Position numbers and translations under genes: made by a program. DNA of 64,000 nucleotides from Isochrysis galbana (Eukaryota > Haptophyta > Isochrysidales > Isochrysidaceae), in contig CM030932.1 in the NCBI GenBank assembly GCA_018136815.1, forward strand, positions 3,460,614-3,524,613, written 5' to 3'. Shown here one piece after another: positions 31,073 to 41,339 of the stretch; positions within the stretch are counted from its first letter, which is position 1, and every line of letters begins with the position of its first letter. Under the pieces are notes generated by a model that had not been told where the DNA came from, made no database searches, and was given only the letters and a program-made list of their open reading frames with translations.

Positions 31073-32672
31073 ATCAAAACTATTGTTATAGTTCGAGCGA
31101 TGGAGCGCGCGCCGACCGCTCCTAATCCCCAGCCCCCACAATCGGAACCGACTCCGCCTCAAACCAACACCACACAATTTGCCTCACCCCCTCATGATGA
31201 TGAAGAGGAACCGGATGACACCCCTTTCTTCATATAGCTAGCGCAGCTAGCTGAGGACAAGAAGGACATCAAAAGCGAGGATGTGGCAACCTATATGAAG
31301 TACCTTCTCTCCAAGCTTGAAGGCCTAGATGCCACCCCAGATGGGATGGATAAAGGACGCAAAGGTACCCACATCCGTCCCCCCGGCCTGGTTTATGGAG
31401 ACCATTGATTCCGACGTACAGGCTATACTATGGGATAGGTCCGGAATCACCTCAGGTATCGGATAGTTTTCGTTCACCCTGCTCAGGCAACGGAGAGATT
31501 CGAGGTCTACCGTCTTGTCTGCAGTGAATGTGACATTGTACACAATGATCTTGTCGCGCGAAATTACACGCTTCGTCTCTGTGGCAGCCCTTTTGAAGGT
31601 GCCGAAGAAGCCTCCAACATCGGCAACTTCTTGCTGCATGGGAATGCATTGGGCGTGAAGATCGATGCACGCTGGTCCTTGACATTCGCCCAGGCGGCTG
31701 ACTTGCATCAGTGTCACTCCTCCACTCTCAGGACACTGGACGAACAGCATGTCACCGGCGTACACGCGCGAAGATGGCGAAGTCGACGGACCGAACGCCC
31801 GAAGAGTCAAGATGTACGCGTCCATCTTGGCCTTCTGTTGACTGGCTGTCTGCTCGGAGCTGACGATCGGGTCCGGTCCCTCGTACTTGTCGGAGATGAA
31901 GTAATGACGCTTCCAATTTTCGAACTCGAGGTCTTCAGCTTCGGCTTGGGTGCCCGGCAGAGGCCGCATCGGCCCCGTAAGCTGCGGCACGGCTGACGTC
32001 AAGTGCAAGAACGTGAGCTTCTTCTCCGCACTCAAAAGGGCGATGATCTGAGTCGCTGCATTGGCCTCTTTCTCGCAGTTACCGTCATGTGCCGCTTTGG
32101 AAGACTTGTCGCCCGATGCAGCAGTCGTGACAGGCTCGCTCTGCACTGCTGCCACCTTTGGCGCTGCGTCGTCAGCCGAAGAGCAGCACGTGCGGCAGCC
32201 TGGCGGCTTGCGACGCGCGGGTCTTGACGCCACACGGGCGAGCTGGGCCTCCAGTTCATTGCTGAACATGATGGGTGTGTTTTGATTGAGTTCTGCAGCC
32301 GCCAGACGCCGCTTGATGGGCCGCAAAGGACGGACTTCGGCCGTCGCTGCGGACCCCGAAAATTTCCGAAAACCAGTGCGATTTTGGCGGGGAGCTGTCT
32401 TCACAAAAGTCTTCGCGAAGATTTCGTTCGCGAAGACATTCCCAGCTGAGCGGCGAAGATAAAATTTGTGCGGTTGACCAAAAAATGTATTCCTTCTCTC
32501 CAACTCCACACCGAAGCAGCGCGCGCGGTCGCCCCGGAACCAGTGTCTCCGTTAAAGAGAGAACTGGGGAAGGGGGAAGGAGTTGACGATGGCTAAGGTT
32601 GGGTAGTAGGGAGGGTCACTATCATGCTGCCTCAAGCCGCGCACGTAGCGGAGATTTTTAAAAGATTTTTTT
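31073..32672 (+). mobile_element. LINE copy C with both ends and an antisense cargo
   Basis: The 5' leader aaaactattgttatag and ATGGAGCGCGCG (31100) begin ORF1, which reaches EEPDDTPFF and, after an in-frame TAG, the start of the core (SKLEGLDATPDGMDKGRKG). At about 31367 it stops matching. The 3' end from about 32491 (ccttctctccaactcc ... cgtagcggagatttttaaaa) matches the 3' end of the 55-kb LINE (59318-59495). The roughly 1.1 kb between carries a long minus-strand frame unrelated to the LINE. Confidence 0.8.
31325..32509 (-). CDS. Antisense ORF of unknown function inside a LINE
   Basis: A 394-residue open frame on the minus strand. Its first codons lie in the LINE 3' end read backwards and its last residues (from about GTFASFIHPIW) in ORF1 read backwards, so the real cargo is roughly 31368-32490. 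The middle looks like real protein sequence: ENWKRHYFISDKYEGPDP, VYAGDMLFVQCPESGGVTLMQV, KRVISRDKIIVYNVTFTADK. A CRTCCSS cluster and Ser/Ala-rich linkers precede it. I recognise no family; the C-terminal tail of a transposase or a captured host exon set are both possible. Independent expression is not shown. Confidence 0.45.
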   Translation of the reverse strand: MELERRNTFFGQPHKFYLRRSAGNVFANEIFAKTFVKTAPRQNRTGFRKFSGSAATAEVRPLRPIKRRLAAAELNQNTPIMFSNELEAQLARVASRPARRKPPGCRTCCSSADDAAPKVAAVQSEPVTTAASGDKSSKAAHDGNCEKEANAATQIIALLSAEKKLTFLHLTSAVPQLTGPMRPLPGTQAEAEDLEFENWKRHYFISDKYEGPDPIVSSEQTASQQKAKMDAYILTLRAFGPSTSPSSRVYAGDMLFVQCPESGGVTLMQVSRLGECQGPACIDLHAQCIPMQQEVADVGGFFGTFKRAATETKRVISRDKIIVYNVTFTADKTVDLESLRCLSRVNENYPIPEVIPDLSHSIACTSESMVSINQAGGTDVGTFASFIHPIWGGI

Positions 32673-33013
32673 GTTTTTGTTTGACCGCCCTACCACATTT
32701 ACCTGAAGATATGGAGATATGGAGCTTAGAGCAATCAACAATCAACTGTCGCGAAGCACTTTCAAAGGCGCTTCCTGCCGCCGCTTAAGAGATAGAAATG
32801 TATCGTTACTACCGTTGTATTTTCAGACATTCCAATGAAAACGTGCAGGTGTTTTACCTGTGTGTTGATGTATTATAGATTAGAGTACTCTAGTAGAGTA
32901 CTTCTAGCAGGGTCTAGAGTAGAGGTAGAGGGAGTACTTACTCGTAGAAGAGAGTAGAGGTTGGCCCCAGCCGGGGGATTAAAAGTACAAATTGGGGGGG
33001 GGGAGGGGGGGAA
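32673..33013. other. 5' flank of the pheophytinase-like gene
   Basis: An isolated gtttgaccgccctacc lies at about 32679. The inverted repeat agtactct/agagtact lies at 32885-32903, within a run of TAGAGTA-like repeats. A G-tract (32995-33012) directly precedes the start codon. Confidence 0.6.
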
Positions 33014-34195
33014 ATGGCGGTGGCGTCTCTCTCCGCATTGGCCGTCTGCTCTGCTGCGCTTGCTGGCGGGCCTGCGGGGCTCGCGCCGGCCTCCGCGCGC
33101 TCGTGGCGTCGCACAGGCTCACAGACCGTCAACTACGAGCTCGCGCACGCCAGCGACGGGGCTGTGGGGGCCCCAGTCCTCCTTCTACCCGGATTCGGCG
33201 CCGGAGCCTTCCACTGGCGGCGCAATCTGAAGCAGCTAGCTCACGGGAGCGGGAGCGACGTCTTCGCGATGGACTACCTCGGTCAGGGCGGTTCATGGCC
33301 TGAGGGTGCGGGCGCGGGCGGCGACAGCGGCCTCGGCTACTCGATCGATGTGTGGATCGAGCAGGCGGAGGAGTTTGCGAGAGAGGTGGTGCTGAAAGAG
33401 GGAAGGGGGCACCACTCGCGCTGCCATGTGGTAGGCAACTCGGTTGGCGGGCTCATCGGCGCGCACCTGGCAGTGCGATACCCTGAGCTCGTCGAGTCGC
33501 TCGTCCTCGTCAACCCCACGCCGGTGTGGGGCTCCAATCTGCCTGGCTGGGACGGGGTGCTGCCCGGCCCGCGACTTGCGATGCAAACGGGCGCTTTCCT
33601 CTTCGACAAGATACGTGACCGTTCCAACATAGTGCGCATGCTTGGCGAAACCTACGCGACGCCAGAGACAGTGGGCGATCTGCCCGATCTCATCCGGCGA
33701 GTGACGGACGAGAACGCCGGCGGTCATGAAGCCTTTGCGTCCATTCTATGGTCTGCACCCGCGACCATGCCGGAAGGCGCCTCCTCCTTCGAGGACGTGC
33801 TGCGCCGCGTGCGCGCCGACGTACTCTGCGTATATGGCGCGCAGGACCCCTGGTGTAAGCCGGCCTTTGGTCGCGCCGCCTTCCGGGCGCTCAGCTCGCG
33901 CGGCTCTGCGGCACGCCAAGCGCTCATCGAGCTCTCGCCAGCGGGGCACTGCCCGCATCACGAGGCACCGGGGCCGTTCAACTCGCTGGCCGTCAACTGG
34001 GTCCGGCAGTTTGCTCGCGAGTCGGACGTCGACGCTGCGCCTACGGAGCCGCTGAAACCGGAGGAGCTTCTCGCCGGCTGCGATGGTCATGAGCCCGTCG
34101 TGGCAGGCGCACCGCCGGTCAGTGCGCGCTGGATCAATGCCGATGATAACGACATCTCCCTTTGGGACCGTTTGCTCACGATGTTCGTGAAGTGA
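33014..34195 (+). CDS. PPH-like: Pheophytinase-like alpha/beta hydrolase, plastid-targeted
   Basis: Single exon, 393 residues. The first 30 residues (MAVASLSALAVCSAALAGGP, then Ala/Ser/Arg-rich) read as a signal-plus-transit leader. The core matches plant pheophytinase and its relatives: LLLPGFGAGAFHWRRNL, DVFAMDYLGQGGSWP, YSIDVWIEQ, nucleophile elbow GNSVGG with Ser143, LVNPTPVWG, YGAQDPW with Asp278 and SPAGHCPHHEAP with His312, so the catalytic triad is complete. Pheophytinase removes phytol from pheophytin a in chlorophyll breakdown in the plastid; several algal paralogues have unproven substrates, so dephytylation of chlorophyll derivatives or another plastid ester is possible. The C-terminal 65 residues after the hydrolase are not conserved. 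Confidence 0.88.
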   Translation: MAVASLSALAVCSAALAGGPAGLAPASARSWRRTGSQTVNYELAHASDGAVGAPVLLLPGFGAGAFHWRRNLKQLAHGSGSDVFAMDYLGQGGSWPEGAGAGGDSGLGYSIDVWIEQAEEFAREVVLKEGRGHHSRCHVVGNSVGGLIGAHLAVRYPELVESLVLVNPTPVWGSNLPGWDGVLPGPRLAMQTGAFLFDKIRDRSNIVRMLGETYATPETVGDLPDLIRRVTDENAGGHEAFASILWSAPATMPEGASSFEDVLRRVRADVLCVYGAQDPWCKPAFGRAAFRALSSRGSAARQALIELSPAGHCPHHEAPGPFNSLAVNWVRQFARESDVDAAPTEPLKPEELLAGCDGHEPVVAGAPPVSARWINADDNDISLWDRLLTMFVK

Positions 34196-34781
<586 letters not shown>

Positions 34782-34875
34782 CGAGCGCAAGCGCGCAAGC
34801 ACACATTTGTATTTCTATTACACAAGACACATCTCGGTCAAGAGTCAAGAGCGCGCACTGCGCCTACGCTTCACA

Positions 34876-35445
34876 CTAGAATTGGCTTGGGACTCCCTTC
34901 TGGCTTGCCGTAGGTCTTGCTTTTGCTTTCTCATTCGAGCTCGCCTTTGCTCGTCCTTGTGTGCAAGAGCTGCCCTCTTCCGAGCGCAAGCTTGTTTGTT
35001 GCTGAGCATCCACCTCAGCTCTCTCAACTTGACTCTCAACGAAGTTGATCAGGATCAGGCTCTCACTACTGTCGTCAAGCCACGTCTCAATTGCACTGAA
35101 GACTCGGTCTACAAAATCATGTGAGTGATTAGGAGGGAGGCGGCACCACACCACAGTGTCAAATACGCCATAATGCACGAGCACATACATAGTACCTCGC
35201 ATGCATCAACTTGGCACGGTTCTCAGAGCCCCCGTCGGTGCAATGTATACATAAGATATAAGTGCGCGTTGAAGGTGTGACCTTGCCCCTATCCATGCAG
35301 TTTAGGATGCCATGTAACATCGTCGTCAAGCCAAAATTAATCCCTGTCTTCAAGTGCGGCATGACCCGCATGAAGGCAAAATGGAATCCTGGGTACAGAT
35401 TCCCTTGTAGCTTGATCTTGTAAAAATACTGTCCTGCACATAGAC
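34876..35445 (-). pseudogene. Transposase-like (RNase H-like fold) gene remnant
   Basis: Minus-strand blocks read KIKLQGNLYPGFHFAFMRVM, INFGLTTMLHGILNCMDRG, CTDGGSENRAKLMHA and, after a one-base frame change near 35196, LVHYGVFDTVVWCRLPPNHS HDFVDRVFSAIETWL. The TDGGSEN and LPxNHSHDFVDR signatures resemble the DDE/RNase H-like domain of a eukaryotic transposon protein group (DUF7869-like). The block order is correct for that group. The frame break marks a remnant. Upstream minus-strand pieces (35540-35840) may be further exons, but I could not chain them. Confidence 0.55.
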
Positions 35446-35888
35446 CAAGAAAGGGGTGAAAGTGTGAAGGTGGGGAGGGGTGAACGCGGCCGATTGTGGA
35501 AGAGGAGGGGGACAGTGCACACCCGTGTTGTCACCATTGACACGCGGCACTGAAGGAAGATTCAAGCAATCTTCCCCACACGCATCACTCTGCTCAAAGA
35601 GGATGTCTTGCCGTTCACCACTCTTGCGCGTAGAATGTCGAGCTCCACACGCTCAAGTATTCACCATTGTACACACTTGACCAAGTGCAAACGTCGGCTA
35701 TCACCACCCCTTTCTCATGAGGCATGAAATCAAAGTATTGCGCCTCTCTTCGTGCACGAGCGAGCGGCTCTGCGGTGGTATTACCTCGGCACCTCACGCA
35801 GGCAATCTCCAAGAGTGAGATCAGCCTTGCTCTGACAAGCACAAGGAATCTAGTGAAGTTTCTTCCGACCCCGTTGTTTCCCGTCCAG

Positions 35889-36722
35889 CTACTCCCGAGT
35901 CAGACAACCACGAAGACCAAAAAGAAACCCACGATAACCACGACAACGACACGCCACTCTACGCCGGTCCACGAGAATAGTGAGTGCGCCCGCCTCCCCC
36001 CACCCGACCCAAATTTTGAAAAAAAATTCGCGAAAACCTGGCCGGGGCCAATGGCCCCGGCCAGGTTTTCGCGTCGGACCTACCCAAATTTCTTTCGGAA
36101 ATTTCGGTGCCAATTCTGGAAGCTCTACTCCAAAGATCCCACGGCGCATCCGCGGAGCGTCGGACAGCCGCGGAGAGCGCCGCAAACCTATCTTTGCCAG
36201 CGACGTCGGCACCACCCATCGAAAGTTGGTGCGCAGCTCGGCAGCAGGACCACTGCCCCTTTTCGTTTCCCATCGCACGCGCACCCTGCCGTCGTGTTCA
36301 CGTGCTGCCTCCACCACCACACACTCGCCCAACGAGGAGTGCAAGACGGCTTGCCCCACTGCAAACGGAATGCCTGTTGCGGTGGAAGGGGATTCTGGGG
36401 CTGTGTCAGGTGCAGTGCCGCCTCGCGCACGGCTGCGCCGTGCTCGATCCTCCCTTGTCGTGCTGTCCGCCTGCTCCTGCCCATCCTCCCTTGCCGCACG
36501 CACAGAGACCTCCAGCAAGTCGTCCGAGTCCGAGTCGTTCGAGTCTTTACTCGTCACATGGTCGTCCTCGTCCTCGTCGCAGTCCTCGTCGTTCGAGTCG
36601 TCGACGACGACTCGAGGCCGCTTGCGCATGCTCCTGCTCATACTCTCCGCGGCGGACACCCCCCCTGTCGTCTCGCCCCTCCACCCCCAGCCCCAGCCCT
36701 CACGCCGCCCCACCCCCTGCAC
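35889..36722 (-). CDS. Hypothetical minus-strand ORF with acidic N-terminus
   Basis: A 277-residue frame. Residues 40-75 are acidic (DDSNDEDCDEDEDD); residues about 115-170 (FAVGQAVLHSSLGECVVVEA, RVRVRWETKRGSG) look like a small SH3/Tudor-like beta barrel, and a related stretch occurs on the minus strand at 62.7-62.9 kb (FKVGDKIVHTHLGSGVVIA). The C-terminal third runs through the palindrome at 36029-36073 and is probably not native. Since it lies upstream of the transposase-like remnant on the same strand, it could be the N-terminal part of that element's protein. Function not assigned. Confidence 0.4.
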   Translation of the reverse strand: MQGVGRREGWGWGWRGETTGGVSAAESMSRSMRKRPRVVVDDSNDEDCDEDEDDHVTSKDSNDSDSDDLLEVSVRAAREDGQEQADSTTREDRARRSRARGGTAPDTAPESPSTATGIPFAVGQAVLHSSLGECVVVEAAREHDGRVRVRWETKRGSGPAAELRTNFRWVVPTSLAKIGLRRSPRLSDAPRMRRGIFGVELPELAPKFPKEIWVGPTRKPGRGHWPRPGFREFFFKIWVGWGEAGALTILVDRRRVACRCRGYRGFLFGLRGCLTRE

Positions 36723-36890
36723 TCTCCCGCGCCGGCGCCCACCCAGCGCGCCAGCGCCCCGCCCCGTGACCCCAAATTTCGCGCTTGATCCCTTGGCTTC
36801 GCGCCCAAGTTTCGGTCAAATTTTTTTTCCTTCGAGCTGACCCAAATTTTGAAAAAAAAATCGCGAAAACCGAAAACCTGGCCGGGGCCA
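36005..36890. mobile_element. Segment bounded by 45-bp direct repeats
   Basis: The block gacccaaattttgaaaaaaa..tcgcgaaaacc..ggccggggcca occurs at about 36006-36050 and again at 36838-36890 in the same orientation (the second with an 8-base insertion). A further relative lies near 62.94-63.01 kb. The pair could be the ends of one element or two insertions of a short repeat. Confidence 0.5.
36029..36073. repeat. Perfect 45-bp palindrome
   Basis: Left arm cgcgaaaacctggccggggc(ca) at 36029-36050 is exactly inverted at 36052-36073, with a single-base centre. Half of it recurs alone at about 36873-36890. Confidence 0.95.
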
Positions 36891-37560
36891 ACCGGCGAGG
36901 CCCGCAGTCCGCAGTGCATAGAAGATAGAAGTCTTCTTGCGCTGAGTTTCCTATCCTCAGCTGGAGGCCTCTCAGTTCAGCTCCATTTCTTATCGCTAGG
37001 TGGCCAATTTGCTCCTAGGTTTTCTTAATGGGGGGGTTTCTTAATTAATGGTGCACCCTTACTCTACACACTACACGGACTCCGACGAAAATACCGAGGT
37101 GGGGCCGAGGGGGGAGGGCGAGGGGAGCGTTGAGATCTCAGCCCCCCCCCCGGTATCGCTTGCGCCGAGGGGGGGGGGGCGTTGCCGCGCTCCCCCCCCC
37201 CCCCCCCTCTCTCTCTCTCCCTCTCCCCGGCTCTCCCCCTCTCCCTCTCTCACCCCTTCACAAATTTATAGGTAAACACACACACGCACATACGGTAACA
37301 GCAGGCCTTCTCTCGCTGTTCGCCCCGCCGTTCCGGTCGGGCGGTGGCCCGTTCCTATAGTTCTCACTTGGTCTTCAACTCTCTTCCGATTGGCCCATTC
37401 TCCTGAAAGAAGAACAAATCCCCTCCCAGAGAAGAGGAGGGGTTGTTAGACCGAGCAATGGGGTCTTTCTGCCTCATGGAGAGAGAGAGATTGCGAGTAG
37501 TTACAAAAATAACGGAGGCGGTTGCCGCAGGCCCGTTCTCTCTCTTCTCCTCTTCTCCGC
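36891..37560. other. Intergenic low complexity
   Basis: C-runs and CT-rich sequence at 37140-37255; otherwise nothing recognised. Confidence 0.6.
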
Positions 37561-37783
37561 CCCCCGCGCGAGAAAGTGGGGGGGGGGGGGGGGGGGGCGT
37601 CTGGAGGAGATCCTACTGAGAATGGAGAGGAGAAAAGGAGGGTAGAGGCGGGGAGGGGGAAGAGAGAGGAGAGAGAGAGAGAGAAGAGAGAAGAGAGGAG
37701 ACAGAGAGAGGAGGGGAGAGAGAGAAGGGGGAGAACGACTAGAGAAGAGAGGGATGGACAGAGAGAAGGAGGAGGAGGGAGCG

Positions 37784-37875
<92 letters not shown>

Positions 37876-38350
37876 GGGAGAGAAGAGAAGAGAGCCGCCA
37901 AGCATGGGTGGGTGGTGGCGCTGCCCCTGGGGAAGGGCGAGGGAGGGGGGGGGGGGGGAAGGGGGGGTGGTGAAGAGGAGGGCAGGAGGGGAGGGGAGGT
38001 GTCTCCGGGGAAAGGAGGGGGTTGGGTGGGTGGGTAGGGAGAAGCGGAGCTGGGCAGGTTGGGCTCGTGGGAGAAGGAGCCACGGCTGGTGGGAGAGAGC
38101 GGGGGGGAGGGGGGAAGGGAGGGAGGGAGAGAGGGGGTTGGGAAAAGGGGGGGGGGCGAGGGGGGGGCGAGAAAGGCACGGGTGGAGCGCAAGGGTGGGA
38201 GGGGGGAGGCCTGTAGAGGAGCAGGGGAGAGAGAGGGAAGGACAGCGAAGGGGGACGTGATAGAGGGGAGAGAGGGACAAGGTAGCGAGCAAACAAGGGA
38301 GGGAAGAGAGGGGAGGGGTGGGGGCGGGGAGGGAGGGAGGTGGTGGAGTG
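37561..38350. repeat. GA/G-rich low-complexity tract with (AG)n core
   Basis: G-runs at 37578-37598, then (AG)n at about 37780-37880, then GGA/GGGA-rich sequence to 38350. Long frames on both strands here are translations of repeat. Confidence 0.95.
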
Positions 38351-38580
38351 ATGACCTTGGCGCCATAACATCGACATGATGCTTGGGCACCGACTACTCG
38401 CCCGGCTCGCCCGGTATACCGTTGGCCATGGGCGACGCTGTGGCTGGGCTGTGTCGCATCAGGACGGATGGGCTGCGAGGGAGGAGGGCAGGAAGGCTGG
38501 GCATGGAGTGATCTGGCAAATGGGAGCACTGCGCTAGCTGCGTCTAAGCCTCCCTTCGCCTCGCCGCACTCGGCGCGCAG

Positions 38581-38974
38581 GTGACGAGGAACAGCCGCAG
38601 GAGATGGCCACCGAGCCGCCCGAGGCTGGAGCTGGCCTTGATGACGCCGAGGAGGTACGGCTCTGTCCGGCATCGCTTGCCCTGCGCTTTTATGTAGATG
38701 CCGCGCTAGCACGATTGAGAGAGCAGTGTGCAGGTGGACGAGCTTAGCAGCCCCGCATGCACGCCATCGGCAGGGCCAGTCCGCGTCGAAGGCTGCAATG
38801 GCCGTACAAAACAAGATGAACTTGGCAACCGCGCCCATCCGGACCTACCTCGACTCGACAGTTGTGCCTGTGTTGCTCCAGGGCCTCTCTGCTCTTGTGA
38901 AGGAGCGACCTCCCAACCCTGTAGAGTACCTTGCCACCTTCTTGCTCCAGAATAATCCGCAGGGCTCATCGTAG
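38581..38974 (+). CDS. DPY30: DPY30 homologue (COMPASS subunit)
   Basis: The exon ending at 38974 encodes a clear Dpy-30 motif: [40 protein letters not shown], then NPQGSS and stop. The family dimerises through this helical pair and anchors ASH2L in histone H3K4 methyltransferase (COMPASS/MLL) complexes; it also occurs in dynein/axonemal adaptors. An in-frame methionine lies at 38798. An acidic stretch at 38583-38654 ([16 protein letters not shown]), bounded by AG and GT, is a likely upstream exon as DPY30 proteins have acidic N-termini, but I could not find an acceptor that joins it in phase, so the exon structure is provisional. Confidence 0.85.
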
Positions 38975-39732
38975 GGATGCCATATTCCGTCCCAGAGGCG
39001 AGGCGGCGCTGCCGTCCCTCCATGGTGTGTGTGTGTGCGTTTGCGTGTTTTGGTGTGTGAGGCGTCATTCGCGGCTGCCTCTCCAGGCGCACGTTGCATC
39101 TCCCGGGAGTGTCACCGGTGGCGAGGAAAAGACCAGGGCGGCGGTTCCTCTCGGCGTCGGCCCTGCTCGAAGGCCTGGCGCCCAGTTGGGCTTGGCTGCG
39201 CAACCAGCAGCGCTCACACCCTGGGTGCTTGCCATTCACACATTCTGTGTTCAGAAGTGTAGCAATCGCGCGCCTTTTGGGCGAGTGACGTCCCTCCCCA
39301 TCCCATGTGGAGGCTGTGTCTGAATCTAGGCCACGCTAAACACGCAGGCCTGGGCGCGCGACAAGCCTTGTTTGGTACGCGCCGCTCGGTTGGTGCCCGT
39401 ACTGAGTGCAATTCGGATGCAATGGCATCATTTCATATTTCAGGCAAGATCTAGCGACACAATGAGTCGCATCAGGTAGCGGGCAACGACAACGAGCTTA
39501 CGAGCCCTCCTTTATGCATGGGACTCTCACCTGGAGCGATGCTGCCACCTGTAGTCTAGCCAGAGCGTGTCTTCTCTTGTGGCAATCGCACGGGTGAGAG
39601 GAGTAGGCTCGTACTCGTACATTCGCCGCAGGCACGCTGCATTTTGGCCTGCTGGTAGAGGGCTTTCGAGAGAGCTCGGGCTTGAGTTGCGAGGGGTTGT
39701 TGGATGATGCGTGTTGTGTGTTGCTATGGTCA
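38975..39732. other. DPY30 3' flank, nothing recognised
   Basis: A short TG-rich stretch lies at 39024-39060. No domain-bearing frame. Confidence 0.5.
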
Positions 39733-40025
39733 ACTAAGTTTATACTTGGTTCACCCATGAGGGGGCACGAGCCCGCCCTCTCTCCACTCCTCCTGCCATG
39801 AGGGAGGAACCACTAGAGGTGGGGGAGAGTGGGTTGAAAAAAAAACTCTTGTTGATCCGGAGGCCCACGTTTTTTTATCGTCGGACCGGGGGAAGATTTC
39901 CCCTCGTCCCTCTCCCCGCTCTAATCCGAATCCGAGGCAGAGCGATGGCGACCGACCCGCCTGACAGGCCGGCCTTCGCCGCGCTCCAGCGTGAAGTCGC
40001 GTTCCGTCAAAAGAGGGCCAGGTGA
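39733..40025 (+). mobile_element. Retroelement 5' fragments
   Basis: aactaagtttatacttggtt at 39733 matches the leader of the 46-kb LINE copy (46251). About 200 bp downstream a short frame starting MATDPPDRPAFAALQRE resembles 4280-4345. Only 5' pieces are present. Confidence 0.5.
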
Positions 40026-40149
40026 TTTTTTTGTCATCCATATATGCTTGTTTTCTTGTTAGGTAGCCACATAATATTAGTATTAGGAAGATGAGCACAA
40101 AGCTAATCACGCTCCTCCCCCCCCCCCCCCTGCCTCTCAATACCCCCAT

Positions 40150-40569
40150 CTACGCAGGCTGAGTTTTCATCTTCTTCGTCTTTTTCTCACATCCCTCTTC
40201 CTCGATCCTATTGTCGATGTCGTTCTGCTGGCAGGCGACGATGTCGCTTGGCTGATCTTGGGTGGCGAGGTCCATGACGCGTGCGAGGACGGCCTCCTTG
40301 TTCTCCATGTAGAGTTTGCCAGCTGCTCGGTGCACTTGCACCATGGGATCCGTTTCAGCGTACGCGACCGCCATGATGTATTCCATGCAGAGGTACGCGA
40401 CGGCGTTGGGGATCCTGTCGTACTCGTCGGAGTAGTCGCCGACGAGCATGAGGGTTGCCTTGCACCAACGGCCCATGTATGGCTTGATGAGTGCCCACAT
40501 CGACGGGTAAGGTCGTTTGCCTTCAGTTGGTACCCCTCGTTTCCAAATACGCGATGCGCCGGCACACAC
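40150..40569 (-). CDS. Hypothetical 139-residue ORF, possibly gag-like
   Basis: Minus-strand frame with a helical middle (NAVAYLCMEYIMAVAYAETD, GKLYMENKEAVLARVMDLAT) and a basic tail KKTKKMKTQPA. The 5' part overlaps the inverted repeat at 40506-40531. It lies just downstream, on the same strand, of the retropepsin fragment. I do not recognise a family. Confidence 0.35.
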   Translation of the reverse strand: MCAGASRIWKRGVPTEGKRPYPSMWALIKPYMGRWCKATLMLVGDYSDEYDRIPNAVAYLCMEYIMAVAYAETDPMVQVHRAAGKLYMENKEAVLARVMDLATQDQPSDIVACQQNDIDNRIEEEGCEKKTKKMKTQPA

Positions 40570-41232
40570 AAAAAATCGTCTAGTATTTAAGCAAAGGCAC
40601 CCACCTCACAGTGCTCAACCATGTCTATAAATGGAATGGCGGCTGATGATGTAGTACGCAAGCGATTGCAATGGATCATAAGTAAGATGGACGAGAACTT
40701 TAAAAAATTCATCACACCTCTCTTTCCGCCATATGCCACTTCTAAATCTGCCATGCAGGTTATGGCGGAAGCATTGGACAGCATCAGTCCGCCGCCGCCG
40801 GTTGGGGTCAACCCGGGGTTACCATCCGGTCCGACAACGGCAGGTCGGTCCGAAGCATGTTCGAGCGAGACGCAAGCGTCGCGGGGCAATGCGGCCAACA
40901 ACTCGGTGGTCACGACCGAGGGGCCGGCTCCCGTGTCCGCGAGAGTCTTGTTGACGGCGAGAGCGGAATCGACGATATAACGAGTAGGCGGAAACTTGAA
41001 GACGTTAGCTGCGGTCACCGTCGGGTCGTTCATTTTGCGGACAAAGGCGTCAGTCACCCGAGTGGCAAGGGTAACCAAATCTTCGCCCTCCGAACGGGTA
41101 GTGCAACGGTCCCATTCCGCGGACGCAGTTTCTTTGGCGAAACCTTTTGCCCCAGCAGCGAATGACTGGTCGCACTTAGCGATCAGCACGTCAGCATGCA
41201 CACTGTGGTACCAAATGAAGGCAAACGACCTC
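40506..41232. repeat. Inverted repeat pair flanking the retropepsin fragment
   Basis: aaggtcgtttgccttcagtt ggtacc at 40506-40531 is inverted as ggtaccaaatgaaggcaaac gacct at 41208-41232, with one mismatch. The enclosed 700 bp hold the protease fragment. Confidence 0.7.
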
Positions 41233-41339
41233 TCGTTGATGACTTCGCCCGCGTCACGCGCCCACCCCGCCGCGCACCGCCACCTGGCCGCTCGTGAGCT
41301 AGGAGGTCTCTCAAAAAAATGTGGCCGTGAATACAACAA
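40587..41339 (-). pseudogene. Retropepsin-containing retroelement fragment, minus strand
   Basis: The minus-strand frame of 250 residues contains ALAVNKTLADTGAGPSVVTT ELLAALP. DTGA followed by hydrophobic residues is the active-site signature of retroviral-type aspartic proteases, and the flanking sequence matches the plus-strand fragment at 3736-3975. Upstream (WDRCTTRSEGEDLVTLATRV) would correspond to the end of gag. The frame then runs into unrelated AT-rich sequence (from about 40780 downward), so the domain is cut off. No RT, RNase H or integrase is seen nearby. Confidence 0.6.

Noticed and set aside
31073-32672. Target-site duplication around LINE copy C
   Set aside because: Left flank (gcgcaactatc) and right flank (gtttgaccgcc) do not match, so no duplication can be claimed.
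37446-38838. Long minus-strand Ser/Pro/Leu-rich frames
   Set aside because: They translate (GA)n, G-tracts and GGA repeats; composition follows the repeat unit exactly.
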